Positions 1-5,365 of a stretch of 5,365 bases of DNA are shown piece after piece. Position numbers and translations under genes: made by a program. Source of the DNA: Gammaproteobacteria bacterium (GTDB lineage Bacteria > Pseudomonadota > Gammaproteobacteria > Ga0077536); the NCBI GenBank assembly GCA_030639105.1, contig DAOWDI010000127.1, positions 1 to 5,365 of the forward strand, in the 5' to 3' direction. Each line of letters starts with the position of its first letter. The stretch's first letter is position 1. The notes below the pieces were generated by a model. It searched no databases. It was not told the DNA's origin and was given only the letters and a program-made list of their open reading frames with translations.

Positions 1-685
1 CGAGCGCTGCCCGGCATAACTCGCTCATAGCCTTGGGCGCGACATTCGCGGTTACCGATATCACACCGTCACCGCCCGCCATCATGAACTCGCGGCCGGT
101 CGCGTCGTCACCGCTCAACAAGAGAAAATCATCACCGCAGCCGGCGCGTAATTGAGTCACTCGCTCGACTTCTCCCGTCGCTTCCTTGACGCCGATAATG
201 TTGTCTATTTCCGCCAGGCGGGCGATCGTCTCGGGCAACATATCGCAGGCGGTGCGACCCGGCACGTTATATAGGATCTGCGGAATATCGACCGCCTCGG
301 CGATGGCCCTGTGGTGCCGGTAAAGACCATCCTGAGTCGGCTTATTATAGTAGGGCGTTACCAGCAAGCACGCATCGGCACCGGCGTGACGCGCGCATTC
401 GGTAAGGCGAATCGCCTCGGTCGTAGAATTCGCGCCGGTCCCCGCAATGACCGGGATCCGGCCATCAATGTGAGCGACGACTCGGCGGATCGCCTGGCAA
501 TGTTCTTTTTCGCTTAGCGTTGCCGATTCGCCGGTCGTACCAACGGCGACGATGGCGTCAGTCCCGCGACTGACATGAAAGTCCAAAAGGCGCTCAAAAC
601 GGGGCCAATCGATGGGTGCATCCGGTGAGACCCCGCCAAGCATCGGGGTAACTACCGCGACCATACTTCCGGAAAAAAGCAGCAT
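1..685 (-). CDS. dapA: 4-hydroxy-tetrahydrodipicolinate synthase, 3' end beyond window
   Basis: DapA condenses pyruvate with L-aspartate semialdehyde, the first committed step of the diaminopimelate/lysine pathway in the cytoplasm. Reading the minus strand from ATG at 685 gives 228 residues without a stop. The family is about 290 residues, so roughly 60 C-terminal residues lie left of the window. The TIM-barrel motifs are all present: VGTTGES with T50 and T51, TPYYNKP with Y113, YNVPGRT with the proton-relay Tyr139 and substrate-binding Arg144, and GVKEATG with the Schiff-base Lys167; SGDD and GVISVTAN follow. The order and spacing match E. coli DapA with a constant offset of about 6 residues, so the enzyme should be active. 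An in-frame second ATG at 664 is possible, but the 685 start keeps the usual FSGS-V-A-VTPM beginning. It is transcribed away from gcvR, with a candidate promoter just upstream. The identification is secure. Confidence 0.97.
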   Translation of the reverse strand, partial: MLLFSGSMVAVVTPMLGGVSPDAPIDWPRFERLLDFHVSRGTDAIVAVGTTGESATLSEKEHCQAIRRVVAHIDGRIPVIAGTGANSTTEAIRLTECARHAGADACLLVTPYYNKPTQDGLYRHHRAIAEAVDIPQILYNVPGRTACDMLPETIARLAEIDNIIGVKEATGEVERVTQLRAGCGDDFLLLSGDDATGREFMMAGGDGVISVTANVAPKAMSELCRAAL

Positions 686-712
686 CGTAATAATTCTCGA
701 AAACAACCGCTC

Positions 713-741
713 ATGGTAGCTTTGTGCTCGAACTATGACAA
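713..741 (-). promoter_or_regulatory. candidate sigma-70 promoter of dapA
   Basis: On the minus strand, a -35 box TTGTCA (736-741) is followed after exactly 17 bases by a -10 box TACCAT (713-718). The -35 differs from consensus at one base and the -10 at two. Transcription would start near 706, leaving a leader of about 20 bases before the dapA ATG at 685. The boxes were read by eye, and the position relative to the gene is the main support. Confidence 0.5.
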
Positions 742-776
742 GGCGCCAAAGGCTGAAGTTCCCTGGACTCGCGTGG

Positions 777-809
777 ACGGCCGGCCTACCATACTTGCGG
801 ACCGGCCGT
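777..809. repeat. 8-bp perfect inverted repeat in the dapA-gcvR intergenic region
   Basis: ACGGCCGG at 777-784 is the exact reverse complement of CCGGCCGT at 802-809, with 17 bases between them. A weak plus-strand promoter for gcvR could overlap it: TTGCGG at 795-800, 18 bases, then CACAAT at 819-824, matching consensus at only 3 and 4 of 6 bases. The repeat could therefore be an operator or a hairpin near the gcvR start site. No T-run follows, so it does not look like a terminator. The repeat is certain; a function is a guess. Confidence 0.4.
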
Positions 810-862
810 ATAAGCATGCACAATGAGTTTCGCTCACAGCACATCACCGTATCCTCTAAGCA

Positions 863-1390
863 ATGCAGAATTACATTGCCATTTCCGCAATCGGAATCAA
901 TCGACCCGGACTGATTGAACCCTTCATTAGATCCGTTCGAGATTGCGGCTGCAGTGTGGTTGACAGCCGCATGACCGTTCTCGGCGACCGCTTTGCAATA
1001 ATGATGTTATTGTCGGGAACCTGGGATGCGATTGCAAAAATAGAAAATCTATTGCCGCGTTTAGATGAGCAGCTGGAGATAGCTACGGTCGCCCAACGTA
1101 CGGCACCGCGTAAACACGAAGGCAGTTTGATGCCATACGCGGTAGAGGTCATCGCTGTCGACCATGTCGGTATTGTCCATGAAATTACCCATTTTTTTTC
1201 GCAGCGGGATATCAATATTGAAGACCTGTACTCGGGAACCTATGCAGCCGCCCATACCGGGACACCGATGTTTTCGCTGCACATGACTATCAGTGTCCCG
1301 ACCGATATCTCTATCGCCACACTGCGCGGAGAATTTATAGAGTTCTGCGACCAGTTGAACCTCGATTCGATAATGGAACCGGTGAAATAG
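863..1390 (+). CDS. gcvR: GcvR-like protein with two ACT domains
   Basis: GcvR represses the glycine cleavage system in E. coli by binding the activator GcvA when glycine is scarce; it does not bind DNA itself. This 175-residue protein has the GcvR layout: one ACT domain at about residues 3-75, with the turn NRPGLIEPF (13-21) and a conserved [18 protein letters not shown] stretch (32-49), a short linker, and a second ACT domain at about 92-172 with the turn [10 protein letters not shown] (100-109) and INIEDL (117-122). E. coli GcvR is slightly longer at about 190 residues. The ATG at 863 begins directly at the first ACT strand; its ribosome-binding site is poor. The divergent dapA neighbour fits, because gcvR and dapA lie close together in E. 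coli and Pseudomonas. A gcvA gene is not in the window, so whether it controls glycine cleavage here is inferred from family. Confidence 0.85.
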   Translation: MQNYIAISAIGINRPGLIEPFIRSVRDCGCSVVDSRMTVLGDRFAIMMLLSGTWDAIAKIENLLPRLDEQLEIATVAQRTAPRKHEGSLMPYAVEVIAVDHVGIVHEITHFFSQRDINIEDLYSGTYAAAHTGTPMFSLHMTISVPTDISIATLRGEFIEFCDQLNLDSIMEPVK

Positions 1391-1420
1391 GCGAACCCGC
1401 CGACCGTAAACACCCCGTCT

Positions 1421-1438
1421 AAGAGACTATCGATATTG
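1421..1438 (+). promoter_or_regulatory. ribosome-binding site and TTG start of the PIN-PhoH gene
   Basis: A weak purine-rich AAGAGA (1421-1426) lies 9 bases before TTG at 1436-1438. TTG is accepted as the start because translation from it gives an N-terminus that leads straight into the PIN strand LFVLDTNVL, the usual beginning of this family. No ATG is nearer than residue 34, which is already inside the PIN domain. Confidence 0.6.
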
Positions 1439-2836
1439 AATCCACACAAGCGCCTCTTCGTGCTGGATACCAATGTATTGATCCATGATCCGTATGCCAT
1501 CTTTCGCTTTAAAGAACACGACATCTTTATTCCCATGATGGTGCTTGAAGAATTGGATGCAGCGAAGAAAGGCACTTCGGAACTCGCGCGCGGCGCTCGC
1601 CAAGTAAGCCGGATCCTCGATAATTTAATCGGCGTTGGCGATCGTCAGGCGATTGAGGCGGGTCTGGCATTACCTACAGTCACAAGTGCGAGCACGGATC
1701 GGGCGCCCAGCGGACACCTCTATCTACAGACATTGGTGTTCGATGCCTCGCGGCTGCCTGATGCTCTGCCTGGGAACACACCCGATGACAGCATTCTTGC
1801 TACCGCGCTTAGCTTAACCGATAGCCATGCGGATGCGGATGTGACACTGGTCTCTAAAGACATAAATCTGCGCATCAAAGCACGCATTGTCGGAATACCG
1901 GCGGAGGACTATTACAACGACAAAACATTAGACGATATCGACTTGTTGTATACCGGAATGCGGGAGCTCGATACTGATAGTTGGCCGCATCGGCAAATTG
2001 ATGTCTGCTGCCGGAAGGAAGGGGGAAGAACCTTCTATACGATAGCGAAGGATTCACTCGAAAATACCTTCCCCAACGAATGTCTATATACGCGTTCTGG
2101 TGGCATGGAACTCATCGTCCGGAATCAACAGGATGGGAAGCAGGTTTTCGAGCAGACAACGGATTATCGGCATAGCCGTCATGCCGTGTGGGGTATAACG
2201 GCAAGAAATCTAGAACAAAATTTCGCGCTTAATCTGCTGATGGACCCGGAAGTGGAGTTCGTCACCTTGATCGGCGTCGCCGGGACCGGCAAGACCTTGT
2301 TGGCTTTGGCCGCGGGCCTCGCGCAATCGATGGAAAGCAAGCACTATCGTGAAATAGTCATGACTCGGGAGACCATCTCGATGGGGGAAGATATTGGATT
2401 TCTACCGGGTACCGAAGAAGAGAAAATGACCCCGTGGATGGGTGCGCTTCTCGACAACCTCGAAGTATTGACCGACACGACCGAGGGTGGCGAATGGGGC
2501 AGGGCGGCAACGTCGGATCTTCTGCACAACCGGATCAAGATCCGGTCCCTGAGTTTCATGCGCGGACGGACATTTCTCAATCGGTATATCATTATAGACG
2601 AGGCTCAAAACCTGACGGCCAAGCAAATGCGCACTTTAATAACGCGAGCCGGATCGGGGTCGAAAATCGTTTGTCTCGGTAATATCGCGCAGATTGATAC
2701 ACCGTATCTCAGCGAGACGACCTCAGGGTTAACCTACGTCGTCGACCGCTTTCGCGGTTGGGAACACAGTGGGCATGTGACTTTGACTCGGGGAGAGCGG
2801 TCGCGCCTCGCCGACTACGCGACGAATAATCTATAG
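1436..2836 (+). CDS. PIN domain-PhoH family ATPase (PhoH2/YlaK type)
   Basis: This 466-residue protein joins an N-terminal PIN ribonuclease domain to a C-terminal PhoH P-loop ATPase; related PhoH2 proteins are ATP-dependent RNA helicase/RNases. The PIN domain (about 5-150) shows the expected acidic residues: D11 in VLDTNVL, E38/E39 in VLEELD, D117/D118 in NTPDDSIL and D142 in LVSKDINLR. After a linker of about 100 residues, the ATPase has Walker A GVAGTGKT (280-287), the PhoH block MGEDIGFLPG (316-325) with EEKMTPW after it, Walker B YIIIDEAQNLT (384-394), LGNIAQID (414-421) and the C-terminal GERSRLADYA (453-462). All key residues are intact. It starts with TTG, 45 bases after gcvR on the same strand, so they are probably co-transcribed. 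Known PhoH2 toxin-like systems have a small antitoxin gene upstream; none is present here. The domain call is firm; the substrate is unknown. Confidence 0.93.
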   Translation: MNPHKRLFVLDTNVLIHDPYAIFRFKEHDIFIPMMVLEELDAAKKGTSELARGARQVSRILDNLIGVGDRQAIEAGLALPTVTSASTDRAPSGHLYLQTLVFDASRLPDALPGNTPDDSILATALSLTDSHADADVTLVSKDINLRIKARIVGIPAEDYYNDKTLDDIDLLYTGMRELDTDSWPHRQIDVCCRKEGGRTFYTIAKDSLENTFPNECLYTRSGGMELIVRNQQDGKQVFEQTTDYRHSRHAVWGITARNLEQNFALNLLMDPEVEFVTLIGVAGTGKTLLALAAGLAQSMESKHYREIVMTRETISMGEDIGFLPGTEEEKMTPWMGALLDNLEVLTDTTEGGEWGRAATSDLLHNRIKIRSLSFMRGRTFLNRYIIIDEAQNLTAKQMRTLITRAGSGSKIVCLGNIAQIDTPYLSETTSGLTYVVDRFRGWEHSGHVTLTRGERSRLADYATNNL

Positions 2837-2853
2837 GTCTCGCCTGCGCGGAT

Positions 2854-3933
2854 TTATTCGGAATGCGGCAGTGGTTGGGTATGGGCGCTTGCGCGGGGCC
2901 AAGCATTCAACAGAGATTTCACCAGCGTCGCCAGCGGAATTGCAAAAAAGACGCCCCAGAACCCCCACACCCCCCCAAAGACCAGCACCGCAATGATGAT
3001 CGCAACGGGGTGCAGATTGACGACATCGGAAAATAGCAATGGTACCAGCAGGTTACCATCCAACGCCTGCACAATACCGTAAGTCAGCATGATCCAGACA
3101 AAATCGTTTCCCCAACCTAATTGTAAGTACCCGGCGAGCGCGACTGGCAAAGTAACCACGGCCGCCCCGAGGTACGGGACGATCACGGACAAACCGACGA
3201 GTACCGCGAGCAGCGGCGCATACGATAAACCCAGAAAGGAAAACGCCGCATAAGTGATGCTGCCGACGATGAAAATTTCATAGACCTTTCCGCGTACATA
3301 ATTGCCAATCTGATCGTCCATCTCCGCCCATACGCGTTCGAGAACACCCCGTTCTCGTGGAAGAAATGCCGTGAACCATGCCACCAGCTGGTCTTTATCC
3401 TTCAGAAAGAAGAAGACCAGGACCGGGCCCAGGATCAGATAGATAAGTGCCGTCACGAGCGCGGGAATCGATGCGATCGAGATCGACAAGACGCTTTGGC
3501 CCAATCCGCTGATCCCCGAAAGGATCGTACCGATAATATTGTCGATCTGAGCGGCGGTAACGATATTCGGATAGACCTCCGGTAGCCGTAGCAGCAATGC
3601 TCTGCCCTCGTTGATCATGCGCGGTAGTTCCTGAACGAAGTTGGTGAGCTGGCGCGACAGGATAGGCATGAGTCCGAGCGACAAGAATATCAGCACGGTG
3701 AGAAACACGGTGAACACGATCGCCACCGCGAGCAGACGCGGAAATCCGCGTCTCTGCAGCTGATTGACCGTCCCTTCCAGTAGATAGGCGATGACAACGG
3801 CAGCGAGCGCCGGCGCCAACATATGACCGAAAAACAATATTACGACGGCGCTTAGGACCAGCAGCAGGACGAGCAATACCGCCTGCGGGTGCGATAAATA
3901 GCGCCGATACCAAGTGCTGACTATGTCAAACAT
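2854..3933 (-). CDS. perM: AI-2E family transporter, PerM-like inner-membrane protein
   Basis: This 359-residue protein belongs to the AI-2E/PerM (UPF0118) family of polytopic inner-membrane proteins, which includes the TqsA autoinducer-2 exporter and permeases of unknown substrate. Hydrophobic segments lie at about residues 17-52, 67-92, 150-177, 219-272 (several) and 277-340, with a large polar loop between 93 and 145. Family signatures are clear: FFFLKDKDQL (174-183), NYVRGKVYE (211-219), VPYLGA (252-257), QALDGNLLVP (289-298), VNLHPVAI (305-312) and FGGVWGFWGVFFAIPLA (319-335). These follow E. coli PerM closely, including the starting WYRR, which supports the ATG at 3933 although no good ribosome-binding site precedes it. 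It faces phoH tail to tail with 17 bases between stops. The family is firm; the transported substrate is not known, and autoinducer export should not be assumed. Confidence 0.93.
   Translation of the reverse strand: MFDIVSTWYRRYLSHPQAVLLVLLLVLSAVVILFFGHMLAPALAAVVIAYLLEGTVNQLQRRGFPRLLAVAIVFTVFLTVLIFLSLGLMPILSRQLTNFVQELPRMINEGRALLLRLPEVYPNIVTAAQIDNIIGTILSGISGLGQSVLSISIASIPALVTALIYLILGPVLVFFFLKDKDQLVAWFTAFLPRERGVLERVWAEMDDQIGNYVRGKVYEIFIVGSITYAAFSFLGLSYAPLLAVLVGLSVIVPYLGAAVVTLPVALAGYLQLGWGNDFVWIMLTYGIVQALDGNLLVPLLFSDVVNLHPVAIIIAVLVFGGVWGFWGVFFAIPLATLVKSLLNAWPRASAHTQPLPHSE
2954..2976 (-). other. G-quadruplex-capable tract inside perM
   Basis: On the minus (coding) strand, a run of seven G (2970-2976) is followed after 3 bases by five G (2962-2966) and after 4 more by four G (2954-2957). 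Splitting the first run as GGG-G-GGG gives four runs of at least three G with loops of 1, 3 and 4 bases, which meets the usual sequence rule for an intramolecular quadruplex. It encodes the conserved GGVWGFWG motif, so the G-richness may simply follow from protein sequence. Confidence 0.45.
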
Positions 3934-3979
3934 TGCGAGGCGGTGATATTAACGACTACGACCAATCAAATCAGTTGTG

Positions 3980-4009
3980 AGTATATCGTTCGCTCGACGC
4001 CCACCACAA
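3980..4009 (-). promoter_or_regulatory. candidate promoter of perM
   Basis: On the minus strand, a good -10 box TATACT (3980-3985) lies 18 bases downstream of a poor -35 TTGTGG (4004-4009, three of six matches). Transcription would begin near 3973, about 40 bases before the perM ATG. Only the -10 and the position make this plausible. Confidence 0.3.
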
Positions 4010-4166
4010 CAGATCCGCTACCGTACACCTCGCCCCCGCCAATTTGCCGGTGATCGGTCCCGGCACGTTTGCGCACCTAACAGGGCTTTCGCGCCGTCGC
4101 ATACCTCAGCCGGTCGAAATGCCCCCGAACCGCATCGAGCGGGTTGCCGAGCCATACAATTATTAA

Positions 4167-4195
4167 TTGCAAGCGCCTGATCCGGCTCATTTAAT
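4167..4195 (+). promoter_or_regulatory. candidate sigma-70 promoter of the CHAD gene
   Basis: A -35 box TTGCAA (4167-4172, four of six matches) is followed after 17 bases by -10 TTTAAT (4190-4195, five of six). Transcription would start near 4202, giving a leader of about 130 bases to the ATG at 4332. A small palindrome, CAATT-ATT-AATTG (4157-4169), overlaps the -35 box in an AT-rich patch and could be a protein-binding site. Confidence 0.45.
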
Positions 4196-4319
4196 CGATA
4201 TCCCCCGGTACAGCCTTATGGAGCATAACGGTTAGACTGGAAACTTGGCTGAAGATGATTGGGATCGATCCTTGCGTCAGAGTGCTCATTTATTGCTGGA
4301 CGAGTCTCTCTCATTTCCT

Positions 4320-4325
4320 GAGGTG
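4320..4325 (+). promoter_or_regulatory. ribosome-binding site GAGGTG of the CHAD gene
   Basis: GAGGTG at 4320-4325 matches the Shine-Dalgarno consensus, and the GAGG core is 8 bases from ATG at 4332. It decides the start, because the reading frame is open further upstream back to a stop at 4233, with TTG at 4245 and GTG at 4323 as weaker alternatives. Confidence 0.7.
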
Positions 4326-4331
4326 TGCACG

Positions 4332-5365
4332 ATGGTACGCTCATCGGTCGATGCGCGGACCGAACTCGCTTTCACTGGCGATCGGCACTATCTGGATACT
4401 ATCGGCCGTCACCTATTGCACCGCAACAAAGTGTTCGAGTGCGACATCGATAACGGGGAGTTCGTACTGTGGCTTCGCAGAGGGAAAATGGTGGTCGCCG
4501 GCCCGATCCGGCAACCCGTAATGCCCGCCTTCATAGCAGACGTTGCCGATTTCGACCTGCGGCGAAGACTGGGTAATGGTGCTAATTCGACAGAATTGAC
4601 CGTGATTGGTCTTCGCTCTATCCGTTACGAACTGATGCGGGTACGAAATAAGGATAAAAAAACGATTGCCTGGCTTTATGTCGAACAATTTGGCGCCGAT
4701 TTAGGCGGCGAACATCATTCACCAGTGGTCGTGCACCTGGCAGCCCTTCGTGGTTACCGGAAAGACTCGCGCAGAGTAGCACGCATTTTGCGTGAAAACC
4801 TGCCGCGTTATGTGTTGTCAGCCGGCCATACCCCAATGGGGCCGGATCAGGTCACCGCGGCATTGCCCGATCAGTTGACGGTTCGAAAACAACGACTTTC
4901 GCGCGGTGCATCGATTGGCGATGGCGTCGTCAACATCCTGAGCACTAACTTTCGTCTGATGACGGCCAAAAAGCAGGGCATCGAACTCGACCTCGATATC
5001 GAATATCTACATGACTTTCGCATTGCGCTGCGGCGTATGCGGTCAATCCTCGGTGCCTTTGAATCAATTTTTGCTCCGGATGCCGGCGTCCTCTTGAAGC
5101 CAAACCTGCGTTGGTTGAATAAGGTGACAGGGCCCCGTCGTGACCTCGATGTTTATCTCAACCAGTTTCCGCAAATGGTGGGATCCGCGACGCGGATAGA
5201 TCGGGCGCCACTGCGACAGATGTATCAATATATTGCCGCCGAACGTCGATGTGAACAGGATAAACTTGTTAAGGCACTGAGTGATGATCGATATGCGATA
5301 TTCGAGCGAGATTGGTCTCGGTTCTTGAGCGCGCCACCAGTCAATGCCGCGGCAGCAAATCGAGA
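4332..5365 (+). CDS. CHAD-domain protein with degenerate CYTH-like N-terminus, 3' end beyond window
   Basis: CHAD domains are conserved His-rich alpha-helical domains that bind inorganic polyphosphate; many are joined to a CYTH triphosphatase domain. From ATG at 4332 the frame stays open to the edge for 344 residues. The CHAD part begins near residue 190 and has the two diagnostic motifs: HDFRIALRRMRSIL (227-240) and TGPRRDLDVYL (266-276). Homologues of this architecture are around 500 residues, so the C-terminal CHAD repeat is probably missing from view. The first half resembles a worn CYTH domain: LRSIRYELMRVRNKDKKTIAWL (from 94) and HLAALRGYRKDSRRVARIL (from 135) fit the later CYTH strands and the LRGY motif. 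The catalytic ExExK signature is absent; only E11 in RTELAF might be a relic. A role in polyphosphate binding or granule association is likely, while triphosphatase activity is unlikely. No ppk or phosphate transport gene is in view. Confidence 0.85.
   Translation, partial: MVRSSVDARTELAFTGDRHYLDTIGRHLLHRNKVFECDIDNGEFVLWLRRGKMVVAGPIRQPVMPAFIADVADFDLRRRLGNGANSTELTVIGLRSIRYELMRVRNKDKKTIAWLYVEQFGADLGGEHHSPVVVHLAALRGYRKDSRRVARILRENLPRYVLSAGHTPMGPDQVTAALPDQLTVRKQRLSRGASIGDGVVNILSTNFRLMTAKKQGIELDLDIEYLHDFRIALRRMRSILGAFESIFAPDAGVLLKPNLRWLNKVTGPRRDLDVYLNQFPQMVGSATRIDRAPLRQMYQYIAAERRCEQDKLVKALSDDRYAIFERDWSRFLSAPPVNAAAANR

Larger units (their letters stand above)
3934..4331. other. 398-base region without a convincing gene
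   Basis: The stretch separates the divergent perM and CHAD genes. It holds candidate promoters for each side, at 3980-4009 (minus) and 4167-4195 (plus). The short open frames in it, such as GTG at 3977 to 4180, give Arg/Pro-rich products with no recognisable motif and look like chance readings. From 4236 onward the frame of the CHAD gene is already open, so its last 96 bases could be an N-terminal extension. I see no tRNA, no clear terminator and no remnant of a known gene such as bcp or hda. Confidence 0.6.

Noticed and set aside
311..517. Plus-strand open frame of 68 codons
   Set aside because: It is antisense to dapA, whose motifs are clear on the other strand, and its product has no recognisable motif.
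1192..1199. Run of eight T inside gcvR as a possible programmed frameshift
   Set aside because: The normal frame continues through it into a complete second ACT domain ([13 protein letters not shown]), so no frameshift is needed.
1391..1435. PhoH2-type toxin-antitoxin pair
   Set aside because: There is no room for an antitoxin gene in the 45 bases upstream, and the upstream neighbour is a GcvR-like ACT protein.
3395..3913. 172-codon minus-strand frame overlapping perM
   Set aside because: It is the shadow of perM in another frame. The perM frame has the membrane segments and family signatures.
3977..4180. Plus-strand open frame of 67 codons between perM and the CHAD gene
   Set aside because: It starts with GTG without a ribosome-binding site, the product is Arg/Pro-rich and motif-free, and it overlaps the likely perM promoter.
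4255..4521. 88-codon plus-strand frame at the start of the CHAD gene
   Set aside because: It overlaps the CHAD frame, which carries the family motifs and the better ribosome-binding site.

Overview
The window looks like ordinary chromosome from a gammaproteobacterium, or a close relative, of middling GC content. The evidence is gene content and order: dapA diverging from a gcvR-type ACT-domain gene, and an AI-2E/PerM transporter that closely follows the E. coli PerM pattern. No rRNA, tRNA, CRISPR array, insertion sequence or phage gene was seen.

Layout: (1) 1-685, minus strand: 5' part of dapA (lysine and diaminopimelate synthesis), running off the left edge. (2) 686-862: divergent intergenic region with a good candidate sigma-70 promoter for dapA and an 8-bp inverted repeat on the gcvR side. 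(3) 863-1390, plus: two-ACT-domain protein of the GcvR family. (4) 1436-2836, plus: PIN domain fused to a PhoH-type P-loop ATPase, started by TTG and probably co-transcribed with gcvR. (5) 2854-3933, minus: PerM-like AI-2E family membrane protein, convergent with phoH and only 17 bp away. (6) 3934-4331: 398 bases without a convincing gene, holding candidate promoters for perM and for the gene to the right. (7) 4332 to the right edge, plus: CHAD-domain protein with a degenerate CYTH-like N-terminal half, cut off by the window end.

These genes do not form one pathway. dapA and gcvR are old neighbours in gammaproteobacteria (in E. coli the order is gcvR-bcp-dapA), but here bcp is absent and a PIN-PhoH gene follows gcvR. 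PIN-PhoH proteins act on RNA and CHAD proteins bind polyphosphate, so a link to stress or nutrient physiology is possible, but nothing here proves one. I found no convincing new system. The points most worth checking are the CHAD protein that has lost the CYTH catalytic signature, the G-quadruplex-capable tract in perM, the inverted repeat between dapA and gcvR, and the gene-order change beside gcvR.
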